In this document: piece after piece, positions 8,052-14,562 of the stretch | Position numbering within the stretch: position 1 is the stretch's first letter | Layout of the letters: each line of letters starts with the position of its first letter | Assembly: GCA_002792165.1 (NCBI GenBank) | Contig: PFNV01000016.1 | Span: 1 to 22,946, forward strand | Length of the DNA: 22,946 nucleotides | DNA from: Candidatus Tagabacteria bacterium CG_4_10_14_0_2_um_filter_40_13 | Lineage (GTDB): Bacteria; Patescibacteriota; Minisyncoccia; GCA-002779875 | Reading direction: 5' to 3' | The notes under the pieces: model-generated | What the model was told of the DNA's origin: nothing | Database searches by the model: none | What the model saw: the letters and a program-made list of their open reading frames with translations, nothing else | Translations under genes and position numbers: made by a program

Positions 8052-9803
8052 ATGATTAAAACACAAATAAAACACAGATGGGGAATGCGCAAAAAGCATC
8101 CCTCTCGTCACGCAGTAGAACGTTCTTCGGAACGCGACTTTTTCCGCGTCATTCCTTTAGGAGGAATGGAGGAAGTGGGACGCAATATGACCGTATTTGA
8201 ATACGGAAAAGACATCGTGATTTTAGATATGGGTATGCAATTTCCCGAAGAAGACATGCCGGGAATAGATTATATTATTCCTGACTCAAGATATCTTCAG
8301 GGTAAAGAAAAAAATATCCGCGGGGTAATTTTATCCCACGGCCATCTTGACCACATCGGCGCAGTCCCCCATCTCTTGCCGCGGCTTGGCTGGCCAACTG
8401 TTTATGCCAGCAGAATGACGCTGGCTTTAGTTAAAAAGCGCCTTGAGGAAGCCCATCTTCTGCGATTTTTCAAATTCCACGAAATAAAATCGCCGGATGA
8501 AAAAATTTCTTTCGGTAATATTAACGTAAGCTTTTTTGCGTCTACGCACAGCATCATGGATTCTCTGGGCACAATCATACAAACTCCGGTTGCAAACATC
8601 ATTCACCCGGGAGATTGGAAATACGATTTAAATCCGGTTCAAGGAGAAGCTACAAACTTTTCTTCCCTATCGAAGTGGAATCAGTCCGCTACTCCATCGA
8701 TTCTGATGGCCGAAGCTATAGGATCAACCAAGGAAGGTCACCAAATTTCCGAACGGGAAATTTACAATAACATAAAACAAATCATCGAGGATGCGCCCGG
8801 CCGCGTGATTATTGCAACGTTCTCTTCAATGGTTGAAAGAGTGGCTTGGATTGTAAAAATTGCCGAAGAAATCGGGAAAAAAGTGGCGCTAGATGGCTAT
8901 TCAATGAAAATAAACATCGGGTTGGCCAAACAACTAGGATATGTAAAATTTGAGGACAATACATTGATTGACGTCAAAAGAATAAATGATTATCCCGACA
9001 ATAAAATTGTCGTCATCTGCACCGGCGCCCAGGGAGAAGACAGAGCGGTTTTAATGCGCATTGCCAACGGAGAATATCGGACTATCCAGCTGAAAAAAAC
9101 AGATACGATTATTTTTTCCTCATCCGTAATTCCGGGAAATGAACGCTCCATCCAACGGCTGAAAGATAATCTATACCGCAAATGCGACAATGTCATTCAC
9201 AAAGAAATCATGGATGTGCATGGCGGCGGACACGGATTAATTGAAGATATTAAGCGGCTTATCAGAGAAGTTAAGCCGAAATACTTTATACCGGTTTACG
9301 CAAATCATTATCTTTTACGGGAAGCGGCTAAAATTGCGGTATCTATCGGATTTCCTGCGCAAAATATTTTCATTCCCGACAACGGAAGTGTGATTGAAAT
9401 AACGCGCCAAGGAGTAAAATTCGCCGGTAAAAAAATTCCAATTGAATATGTATTTGTCGATGGCCTGGGAGTCGGCGACATCAAAGAAGTAGTTTTGCGC
9501 GACAGACAAATGCTCGCCGAAGACGGAATTTTCGTTTTAATCGTCACGGTTGATTCGCAAACAGGAAAAATGACGGGCTCGCCGGACATAATTTCCCGCG
9601 GTTTCGTATATTTGCGCGAATCGCAGGAACTCCTTAAGGACGCGCGACATATAATTAAAAAGACGATTGAAGATGCAACGGCAAAAATGCACCCTATAAA
9701 TTTCGCTTACGTTAAAGACATCCTAAGAGACCAGGTCGGCAGATTCCTTTTTCAGAAAACTAATCGAAGACCGATGGTTTTACCGGTCATTATTAAAGTC
9801 TAA
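8052..9803 (+). CDS. rnj: Ribonuclease J
   Basis: This is a metallo-beta-lactamase/beta-CASP exo- and endoribonuclease for mRNA decay and RNA maturation. From the ATG at 8052 it has 583 residues. The metal site is visible as SHGHLDH (H96, H98, D100, H101), H166 in STHSIMDS and D188 in HPGDWKYD. Beta-CASP features include SIQRLKDNL and the H390/H394 pair in VHGGGHG; the C-terminal domain ends RRPMVLPVI. The His expected in the FIPVHGEY motif (H390 of B. subtilis RNase J1) is Tyr416 here (FIPVYANHY), with His419 close by. A reading frame from GTG 7974 is open but lies inside tRNA-Leu and is rejected; ATG 8085 is an alternative start. It begins 2 nt after the tRNA and is followed after 4 nt by the M15 fragment. 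Confidence 0.95.
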   Translation: MIKTQIKHRWGMRKKHPSRHAVERSSERDFFRVIPLGGMEEVGRNMTVFEYGKDIVILDMGMQFPEEDMPGIDYIIPDSRYLQGKEKNIRGVILSHGHLDHIGAVPHLLPRLGWPTVYASRMTLALVKKRLEEAHLLRFFKFHEIKSPDEKISFGNINVSFFASTHSIMDSLGTIIQTPVANIIHPGDWKYDLNPVQGEATNFSSLSKWNQSATPSILMAEAIGSTKEGHQISEREIYNNIKQIIEDAPGRVIIATFSSMVERVAWIVKIAEEIGKKVALDGYSMKINIGLAKQLGYVKFEDNTLIDVKRINDYPDNKIVVICTGAQGEDRAVLMRIANGEYRTIQLKKTDTIIFSSSVIPGNERSIQRLKDNLYRKCDNVIHKEIMDVHGGGHGLIEDIKRLIREVKPKYFIPVYANHYLLREAAKIAVSIGFPAQNIFIPDNGSVIEITRQGVKFAGKKIPIEYVFVDGLGVGDIKEVVLRDRQMLAEDGIFVLIVTVDSQTGKMTGSPDIISRGFVYLRESQELLKDARHIIKKTIEDATAKMHPINFAYVKDILRDQVGRFLFQKTNRRPMVLPVIIKV

Positions 9804-9807
9804 ACGT

Positions 9808-10161
9808 ATGAAATTCATTGATTTGGCAAAATATAAATTCATTATAGAACCACGGTATTATTTTTACGGCTGGTCAAATTTGCCAAAAATCTTGGCGCGC
9901 GAATCCTTAGTAAAAGCATTACTAAAGGCTCGTTCTTTCTTGCCGAAAAATTGTAATTTTAAAATTTGGGACGGCCAACGTTCCCGAAAAGTTCAAATAG
10001 CGATGGCTAAAAGCCTCAAACGAAAACTGCACTTAATGTATCCCAATCTATCGGCCAAAAAATGCAATAAATTTCTTTCTATTTTCGCCAGCAATCCATA
10101 TAGCAATGACAAAAAAATGCTAATTTTGGCGAATTGGAAAATTGGCTCCTCAATTTGTTAA
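9808..10161 (+). pseudogene. Truncated D-Ala-D-Ala dipeptidase (M15D, VanX-like), N-terminal part only
   Basis: The 117-codon frame resembles the first half of VanX/DdpX dipeptidases. It opens with FIDLAKYKF, then ESLVKALLKARSFL (a leading helix) and FKIWDGQRSRKVQ, which lines up with the family's LLLWDGYRPKRAV; the conserved YRP is QRS here. The catalytic half, with the SxHxxGxAxD zinc motif and the later Glu/His, is absent. I checked the other two forward frames past 10100 and found no continuation. The frame ends with an unrelated tail (ANWKIGSSIC). It starts 4 nt after rnj and ends about 40 nt before the repeat-bounded PaaX/Cas2-like unit, so truncation by that insertion or by a deletion is plausible. 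It could instead be a short divergent protein still in use. Confidence 0.55.
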
Positions 10162-10212
10162 AAGATTTTGAAAGAAAATTTTAATGCGCTATTTTAATTA
10201 TACCATATTAAT

Positions 10213-10246
10213 TTAGACTATTCCTACGACCGTTGAATTAGTCTAA
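10213..10246. repeat. 34-bp hairpin repeat, copy A
   Basis: Arms TTAGACTA (10213-10220) and TAGTCTAA (10239-10246) are exact complements; allowing one mismatch plus a C/A pair, the stem extends to 12 bp around the loop TACGACCGTT. It differs from copy B only at 10223 (C instead of T). It overlaps the predicted -35 of the following gene. Confidence 0.9.
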
Positions 10247-10261
10247 ATTTTAACGCATAAT
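10233..10261 (+). promoter_or_regulatory. Predicted promoter of the PaaX/Cas2-like gene, -35 inside repeat A
   Basis: TTGAAT (10233-10238) lies in the right part of repeat A and is followed by a 17-bp spacer and CATAAT (10256-10261). The -10 ends 13 nt before the ATG at 10275, with GCGGAAA in between as a weak ribosome-binding site. Confidence 0.4.
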
Positions 10262-10274
10262 AAAACTGCGGAAA

Positions 10275-10847
10275 ATGAAAAAAATAATTACTGAAAAAAG
10301 AGTAAAAATAGCCAAAATAGTTCTAAAGACGATTGGTGTAGCCGGTTTCATAAGTATGGCAATTTTAGCACCCAATGCCTTGCAGGCCTTAGGTATGTTT
10401 TATGACAGGAAAAAATATAACCCGAAATATCAAGTGAATAAAGCTGTGGCCAGATTAAAAGAAAAAGGCCTTGTTGAATTCCGCAATGAAAACGGTAAAA
10501 TTTTCCTTCGACTTACTAAAAAAGGCAAAACAGAACTTTTAAAATATCAACTGCAGGAATTGACAATTAAAAAACCTTCTAAATGGGATGGGAAATGGCG
10601 AATTGTCATTTTTGATATAAAAGAATACAAAAGAAGAATCAGGGATAAGCTTAGGCAAACTTTAGAAACTCTTGGATTTTTAAAACTGCAAAATAGCGTT
10701 TGGGTACACCCTTATGAATGCGAGGAGGTAATAACTATACTGAAATCGCATTTCCATATTGGCAAAGATGTCCTATATATTACTGCGGAAAGAATAGAAA
10801 ATGACAAATGGATGTGCCAAAAGTTTTCTCTCGTAAATAATTCATAA
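10275..10847 (+). CDS. PaaX-like winged-helix protein with Cas2-like domain
   Basis: In this 190-residue protein, residues 13-40 form a hydrophobic helical stretch and 45-92 look like a winged helix (NKAVARLKEKGLVEF, then LRLTKKGKTELL). Residues 103-175 match the Cas2-like ferredoxin fold found in the middle of PaaX repressors: KWRIVIFDI with Asp114 at the position of the Cas2 strand-1 Asp, then RDKLRQTLETLGFLKLQNSV and VWVHPYECEE. The C-terminal domain of true PaaX (about 300 residues) is missing. There is no CRISPR array or other cas gene, so a CRISPR role is unlikely despite possible automatic naming as Cas2. DNA-binding autoregulation through the flanking hairpin repeats is the simplest inference. 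The gene is AT-rich and stands alone, with repeats 28 nt before its ATG and 25 nt after its stop. Confidence 0.8.
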   Translation: MKKIITEKRVKIAKIVLKTIGVAGFISMAILAPNALQALGMFYDRKKYNPKYQVNKAVARLKEKGLVEFRNENGKIFLRLTKKGKTELLKYQLQELTIKKPSKWDGKWRIVIFDIKEYKRRIRDKLRQTLETLGFLKLQNSVWVHPYECEEVITILKSHFHIGKDVLYITAERIENDKWMCQKFSLVNNS

Positions 10848-10872
10848 ATTAAAATTTGAACAAATTAAATAA

Positions 10873-10906
10873 TTAGACTATTTCTACGACCGTTGAATTA
10901 GTCTAA
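10873..10906. repeat. 34-bp hairpin repeat, copy B
   Basis: This has the same orientation as copy A, exactly 660 bp downstream, with one difference (T at 10883). The arms TTAGACTA / TAGTCTAA are intact, and the T improves the inner stem by pairing with A. It lies after the PaaX/Cas2-like gene and 28 nt before the predicted -35 of trpS. Confidence 0.9.
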
Positions 10907-10934
10907 AAATATGGCTGTTTAAAATTTCGGGGGT

Positions 10935-10963
10935 TTGTAGATAAAATTAGTTTTTGGTACTAT
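10935..10963 (+). promoter_or_regulatory. Predicted trpS promoter, leaderless
   Basis: A weak TTGTAG (10935-10940), 17-bp spacer and TACTAT (10958-10963) end 8 nt before the trpS ATG. No Shine-Dalgarno is present in the short gap. The spacing agrees with the other leaderless-type promoters in the window. Confidence 0.5.
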
Positions 10964-10971
10964 ATTAAATA

Positions 10972-11976
10972 ATGGCAGGCGATAATAGTAAAAAAATTGT
11001 GTTTTCGGGAATACAGCCGACGGGTACGATACATATCGGCAATTATTTGGGCGCGATTAAAAATTGGGCTGAACTTCAGAATAATCCCGATTACGACTGC
11101 ATTTTCTTCGTTGTCGACCTTCACGCAATGACCGTCCCTTATGACGCCCTCCATTTCCAAACCACAATTCACAACGCGGTTCTCGACAATTTGGCGGCGG
11201 GACTCGACCCGAAAAAATGCACCATTTTTATCCAATCTCAAATAAAAGAACATTCTGAATTGACCTGGATACTAAACACCATTACTCCTCTTGGCGAATT
11301 GCAGCGTATGACTCAATTCAAAGAAAAAGCCGAAGAACAAAAGAATGAAATTAACGCTGGCCTGCTCACTTATCCCGTTCTTCAAGCCGCGGATATCCTA
11401 CTATACAAAACGGATTTCGTTCCGGTTGGAAAAGACCAAGAACAGCATGTCGAATTCACTCGCACGCTTGCGCGGAAATTCAATTCCAAATTCGGCGAAA
11501 TTTTTAAAGAACCGGCAGCGCTTATTCCTAGGGTTGGCGCAAAAATAATGTCTTTAACCGACCCTTCAAAAAAAATGTCTAAAAGCCATGGCGCAGAAAG
11601 CTACATCGCGCTTTTCGATTCCGATGAAGCAATCCGGCGCAAAATCAAAATAGCGGTAACCGATTCCGAAAAAGAGACGCGATATGACCCGAAAAACAAA
11701 CCGGCTATTTCCAACCTCATCACCATTTATCACCTTTTCGCCGACCAACCGATAAAAGAGATTGAGAAAAGATACGCGGGAAAAGGTTATGCCGATTTAA
11801 AGAAAGATCTTGCCGAAGTCATCATCGACTATCTGAAGCCTTTGCGGCAAAAACGGGAAAAACTTGAAAAAAATCCCGACTATGTTAAGAATGTCTTAGA
11901 GCAAGGCCGGCAAAAAGCGCAAAAAATCGCCGCGGCCACAATGCTAGAAGTAAAGAAAAAAACAGGCTTGATATAA
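10972..11976 (+). CDS. trpS: Tryptophanyl-tRNA synthetase
   Basis: This class Ic aminoacyl-tRNA synthetase attaches Trp to tRNA-Trp in the cytosol. The 334-residue length is typical of bacterial TrpRS. The N-terminal FSGIQPTGTIHIGNYLGAI holds the HIGH-type motif (HIGN, residues 21-24), and KKMSKS at 200-205 is the second ATP-binding signature. Between them are FVVDLHAMT, LLTYPVLQAADILLY and PVGKDQEQHVE, all standard for the family. The ATG at 10972 starts directly before the conserved core and is 8 nt from a -10 box. The histidine phosphatase follows after 34 nt and is probably co-transcribed. Confidence 0.97.
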   Translation: MAGDNSKKIVFSGIQPTGTIHIGNYLGAIKNWAELQNNPDYDCIFFVVDLHAMTVPYDALHFQTTIHNAVLDNLAAGLDPKKCTIFIQSQIKEHSELTWILNTITPLGELQRMTQFKEKAEEQKNEINAGLLTYPVLQAADILLYKTDFVPVGKDQEQHVEFTRTLARKFNSKFGEIFKEPAALIPRVGAKIMSLTDPSKKMSKSHGAESYIALFDSDEAIRRKIKIAVTDSEKETRYDPKNKPAISNLITIYHLFADQPIKEIEKRYAGKGYADLKKDLAEVIIDYLKPLRQKREKLEKNPDYVKNVLEQGRQKAQKIAAATMLEVKKKTGLI

Positions 11977-12010
11977 GAACCTTGAAAATATTTCTCGGAG
12001 GAAAGATGAA

Positions 12011-12706
12011 ATGGCTGATGAAAAAATGAGACGGCTTTTTTTATGCAGGCATGGAAAAACCGAAGCCAATGAAAAAGAAAGCTGGTGCGGCGGAACAAGC
12101 GATTCACCTCTTGCTGAAACCGGGAAAAAACAAGCATTGCTTCTCGGAAAAGCCTTAAAAGGATATTACGGATTTCATGGAAAACTTATAATTTCAAGCA
12201 CTAGGGAAAGAGCCCGGGAAACGGCAAAAATAATAGCGGGAGTTTTAAGGCCTTCTCCTCTTATGATGGTCATGGAAAACTTGAGAGAAATCGATATCGG
12301 CCAGTGGGACGGAAAAAGCAAGGAAGAAGTCAAAAAACTATTTCCCGAAGAATACGAAGAGTGGCAAGAAGGCATTTTGGAGCCAACTTTCCGCTTCAAC
12401 GGCGGAGAATCAATGGAAGAAGTCCAAAAAAGAATTCAAAAATGCTTTCGTAACATCCAAAGAATATGGCTGGGCAATAAGGACAAAAAATTTCAGGACA
12501 TTATTGTAGTAGCTCACAGCGGTACGAATGTAATGATACTGTCGGAAATTATCAGCATAGAAATGAAAGCGTACGGTTTCAGAACTTTCAAGCAGGATAA
12601 TACCTGCGTTAATATCATCGGCTTCCGCGAAAAAAAAGACTGGCATCCGGAAATGCAAATTTTGCTGGTCAATAGTACTCATCATTTATCCTCTATGGCT
12701 AAATAA
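12011..12706 (+). CDS. Histidine phosphatase superfamily protein (phosphoglycerate mutase-like)
   Basis: In this 231-residue protein the LFLCRHGKTE motif gives the phospho-accepting His14 in RHG. The second catalytic His is H169 in VVAHSGTN, and LREIDIGQWDGKS supplies the acidic region typical of branch 1 enzymes. Members include cofactor-dependent phosphoglycerate mutases, alpha-ribazole phosphatase (CobC) and broad sugar-phosphate phosphatases. The sequence alone does not pick among them; the size and the GQWDG pattern are closer to phosphatases such as GpmB/CobC than to glycolytic GpmA. A GGAGG ends 9 nt before the chosen ATG; another ATG at 12006 would encode only seven residues. It follows trpS by 34 nt and ends before a strong terminator. 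Confidence 0.88.
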   Translation: MADEKMRRLFLCRHGKTEANEKESWCGGTSDSPLAETGKKQALLLGKALKGYYGFHGKLIISSTRERARETAKIIAGVLRPSPLMMVMENLREIDIGQWDGKSKEEVKKLFPEEYEEWQEGILEPTFRFNGGESMEEVQKRIQKCFRNIQRIWLGNKDKKFQDIIVVAHSGTNVMILSEIISIEMKAYGFRTFKQDNTCVNIIGFREKKDWHPEMQILLVNSTHHLSSMAK

Positions 12707-12709
12707 TTA

Positions 12710-12740
12710 AAAATCCCCGTGAAAATATCACAGGGATTTT
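12710..12740. terminator. Bidirectional terminator between convergent phosphatase and pmm genes
   Basis: Arms AAAATCCCCGTGA (12710-12722) and TCACAGGGATTTT (12728-12740) pair over 13 positions with one C/A mismatch, which is a G-U pair in the minus-strand RNA. The loop is 5 nt and T-rich flanks lie on both sides. It overlaps the first two bases of the pmm stop codon. Confidence 0.85.
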
Positions 12741-14091
12741 ATTTTACGATTTTTTCTAAAATTTCTTTCTTTTTTTTCTGCAAAAGTTCTTGCGTATTAG
12801 CCTCAATAGTCAGACGCAAAAGCGGTTCGGTATTCGACGGCCGGATATTAAACCACCAATCCGGATATTCAACCGTAAGGCCGTCTATACGGGACTGAAA
12901 CCCGCTGCCGTATGCCGACTCAAGAAGATTAATCGCGGCCAGTTTATCTTTCATTTCAAGATTAATTTCTCCGGAATGAAAATATTTTTTAAATGGCCTT
13001 ATTAAATCTTCTATTTTTTTACCGGTACGGCTTATCAGCCGTAAAACGTGAAGCATGGTAAAAATCGCAGAGTCGGCATAAAAGAAATCTTCAAAAAAAC
13101 AGTGGCCCGATATTTCACATCCGAAATACGCTTTTTCCTCGCGCACTTTACGCCTGAAAAAAGCGTGACCAACTCTGCAAATCACGGCCTGACCACCATT
13201 TTCCTCAACCGTTTCCTTTATAATCCTGCTGGAAGAAACGCTATGAACCACTTTGATTCCCGGCTTTTCTTTCAAAAATTCTTTTGATAGCATAGCCAAA
13301 ATAAAGTCAATGGAAATCGGCTGCCCTCGGCCATCTACAAAAGCTACGCGATCTCCGTCGCCGTCAAAAGCCACTCCCAAAGAAAATTTTTTTTCAATAA
13401 CCAATGCGCTTAAGTCCTTAAGATTTTCCGATTTGGCGGGATTTGCTTCGTGATTCGGGAAAGGGCCGTCCAGTTCGAAATAAAGAGGATAATATTTGAT
13501 TTTAAGTTTTTTTAAAATATGCGGCAGAATAAAGCCCGTCATCCCGTTTCCGGCATCAACTGCCACTTGAAGGTCAGAAAAATCTTCGGAAGAAAATTTA
13601 CCGTATAAAAATTTAACGTACTCTTTCAAATAATCTTTTCTGATAATTTCCGGATTGCCGACGGCACCGTTTTCTCCATCCAATTTACCGCTTAAAACCA
13701 TTTCTTTTATTTCCTCCATTCCCGAACCTTCGCCTATAGAAGTCCCTAACTTTCTTTCTAATTTTAAACCGTTATATTTCGGCGGATTGTGGGAAGCCGT
13801 AATCATTATTCCCGCATCGGCATTCTCAAAATTCATCACAAAGGTGTGCATCGGCGTGGAACTTAATCCGACACCGAAAATTTTAACTCCCATTTCTTTT
13901 AGTCCTTTCAATACTGCCTCATAAAGCGGCGCTGAAGAAGGCCGCATATCGCGAGCCGCCACGATGCTTTTTGCGTTCAGAAATTTTACCAGCGATTTAC
14001 TAATTAAATAGGCCGCTTCTTCATTGATTTCGCTTGGATAAATTCCGCGAATATCATAAGCTTTAAAAACAGACGGGTTAATTTTTGCCAT
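12739..14091 (-). CDS. manB: Phosphomannomutase/phosphoglucomutase (alpha-D-phosphohexomutase)
   Basis: This enzyme moves phosphate between C6 and C1 of mannose or glucose, supplying precursors of nucleotide sugars for the envelope. The 450-residue protein shows all four family landmarks in order: the phospho-serine loop TASHNP (Ser100), the metal-binding loop DGDGDR (D243, D245, D247), the sugar-recognition loop CEISGH (E326, S328) and the phosphate-binding RPSNTEP (417-423). These features are those of a dual-specificity ManB/AlgC-like enzyme rather than GlmM, though specificity cannot be fixed by reading. It starts with AYDIRGIYP as is usual. The ATG is 6 nt after a TATAAT box and lacks a Shine-Dalgarno, predicting a leaderless mRNA. 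Its stop overlaps the terminator stem. Confidence 0.95.
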   Translation of the reverse strand: MAKINPSVFKAYDIRGIYPSEINEEAAYLISKSLVKFLNAKSIVAARDMRPSSAPLYEAVLKGLKEMGVKIFGVGLSSTPMHTFVMNFENADAGIMITASHNPPKYNGLKLERKLGTSIGEGSGMEEIKEMVLSGKLDGENGAVGNPEIIRKDYLKEYVKFLYGKFSSEDFSDLQVAVDAGNGMTGFILPHILKKLKIKYYPLYFELDGPFPNHEANPAKSENLKDLSALVIEKKFSLGVAFDGDGDRVAFVDGRGQPISIDFILAMLSKEFLKEKPGIKVVHSVSSSRIIKETVEENGGQAVICRVGHAFFRRKVREEKAYFGCEISGHCFFEDFFYADSAIFTMLHVLRLISRTGKKIEDLIRPFKKYFHSGEINLEMKDKLAAINLLESAYGSGFQSRIDGLTVEYPDWWFNIRPSNTEPLLRLTIEANTQELLQKKKKEILEKIVK

Positions 14092-14097
14092 AAATCA

Positions 14098-14106
14098 ATT
14101 ATACCA
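14098..14106 (-). promoter_or_regulatory. Predicted extended -10 promoter of pmm, leaderless
   Basis: The minus strand reads TGG-TATAAT (14106-14098): an extended -10 (TGn) joined to a perfect TATAAT. No good -35 lies 16-18 bp upstream, as is usual for extended -10 promoters. Only 6 nt separate it from the ATG. Confidence 0.55.
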
Positions 14107-14132
14107 ATTAAAACAATGAAAAGAAGTAAAAA

Positions 14133-14169
14133 GTTGTCGGCTTGACAACGATATAATAAAGTATATACT
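14133..14169 (+). promoter_or_regulatory. Promoter of the 78-aa membrane protein gene with overlapping inverted repeat
   Basis: A perfect TTGACA (14142-14147), 16-bp spacer and TATACT (14164-14169) are seen. The -35 is overlapped by an exact inverted repeat, GTTGTC (14133-14138) and GACAAC (14144-14149) with 5 bp between, which could be an operator. The predicted mRNA has a leader of about 45 nt, unlike the leaderless promoters. Confidence 0.6.
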
Positions 14170-14220
14170 TGATGTTAGAAATATATAGAATCTTTAAAAT
14201 TATAAAAGGAGGATAAAATT

Positions 14221-14457
14221 ATGCTTATTACACTGTTGGCATTTATCGGATTCATCGCGTTAACAGCGCTAGGCTGTTTCTACATCCCGCGCTGCTGCGC
14301 TTTAGCGTTTGCCATCTATATTTTCTGTTTCAAATTAGGGCTTCATGTCTCCAAGACATATGAAGCAATTATCGTTACTATTGTCTTTCTTATCTTAATA
14401 GTAATTGTAGACTATCTTGATTTCAAAAATCTAAGGCTAAATCCTTTCAAAAAGTAA
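14221..14457 (+). CDS. Small 78-residue membrane protein of unknown function
   Basis: No family is recognised. Almost the whole chain is hydrophobic, with likely helices at about residues 2-22, 24-40 and 48-66, and a short basic cytosolic tail (DFKNLRLNPFKK). A cluster of Cys residues (19, 25, 26 and one near 36) lies in or beside the second helix. Expression signals are unusually complete: consensus promoter, leader, GGAGG 8 nt before the ATG, and an 11-bp-stem terminator just after the stop. That argues for a real, well-expressed gene transcribed alone. The function cannot be deduced; a small envelope or stress protein is one possibility. Confidence 0.82.
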   Translation: MLITLLAFIGFIALTALGCFYIPRCCALAFAIYIFCFKLGLHVSKTYEAIIVTIVFLILIVIVDYLDFKNLRLNPFKK

Positions 14458-14469
14458 AAACCAATCCCC

Positions 14470-14505
14470 AAAGCTTTCCGTATCGCGGAAAGCTTTTTAT
14501 TTTTA
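14470..14505 (+). terminator. Rho-independent terminator after the 78-aa gene
   Basis: A perfect 11-bp stem, AAAGCTTTCCG (14470-14480) and CGGAAAGCTTT (14486-14496), with a 5-nt loop, is followed by TTATTTTTAT. It starts 12 nt past the stop codon. Confidence 0.92.
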
Positions 14506-14527
14506 TCGTCCGACGCGAATGAAAGCT

Positions 14528-14555
14528 TTGACTGTTATTTTAATACCGTTATCAT
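14528..14555 (+). promoter_or_regulatory. Predicted ychF promoter, leaderless
   Basis: TTGACT (14528-14533), a 16-bp spacer and TATCAT (14550-14555) end 7 nt before the ATG at 14563. There is no Shine-Dalgarno in the gap. Confidence 0.6.
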
Positions 14556-14562
14556 TAAGATT

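Larger units (their letters stand above)
10203..10914. mobile_element. Candidate repeat-bounded unit carrying a PaaX/Cas2-like gene
   Basis: The outer edges are CCATATT at 10203-10209 and its complement AATATGG at 10908-10914. Just inside each lies a 34-bp hairpin repeat (10213-10246 and 10873-10906; 33 of 34 bases identical). The only gene inside encodes the PaaX/Cas2-like protein, and a truncated gene lies directly outside on the left. There is no transposase and I see no clear target duplication, so mobility is inference. The repeats may instead be operators or RNA elements. Confidence 0.35.

Noticed and set aside
10213..10906. CRISPR array next to a Cas2 gene
   Set aside because: There are only two repeat copies, 660 bp apart with a gene between, not regular spacers. 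The protein has PaaX architecture rather than that of a stand-alone Cas2.
12006..12029. Seven-residue ORF (ATG at 12006, TGA at 12027) overlapping the histidine phosphatase start
   Set aside because: Too short to support as a leader peptide; it most likely arises by chance just after the GGAGG.
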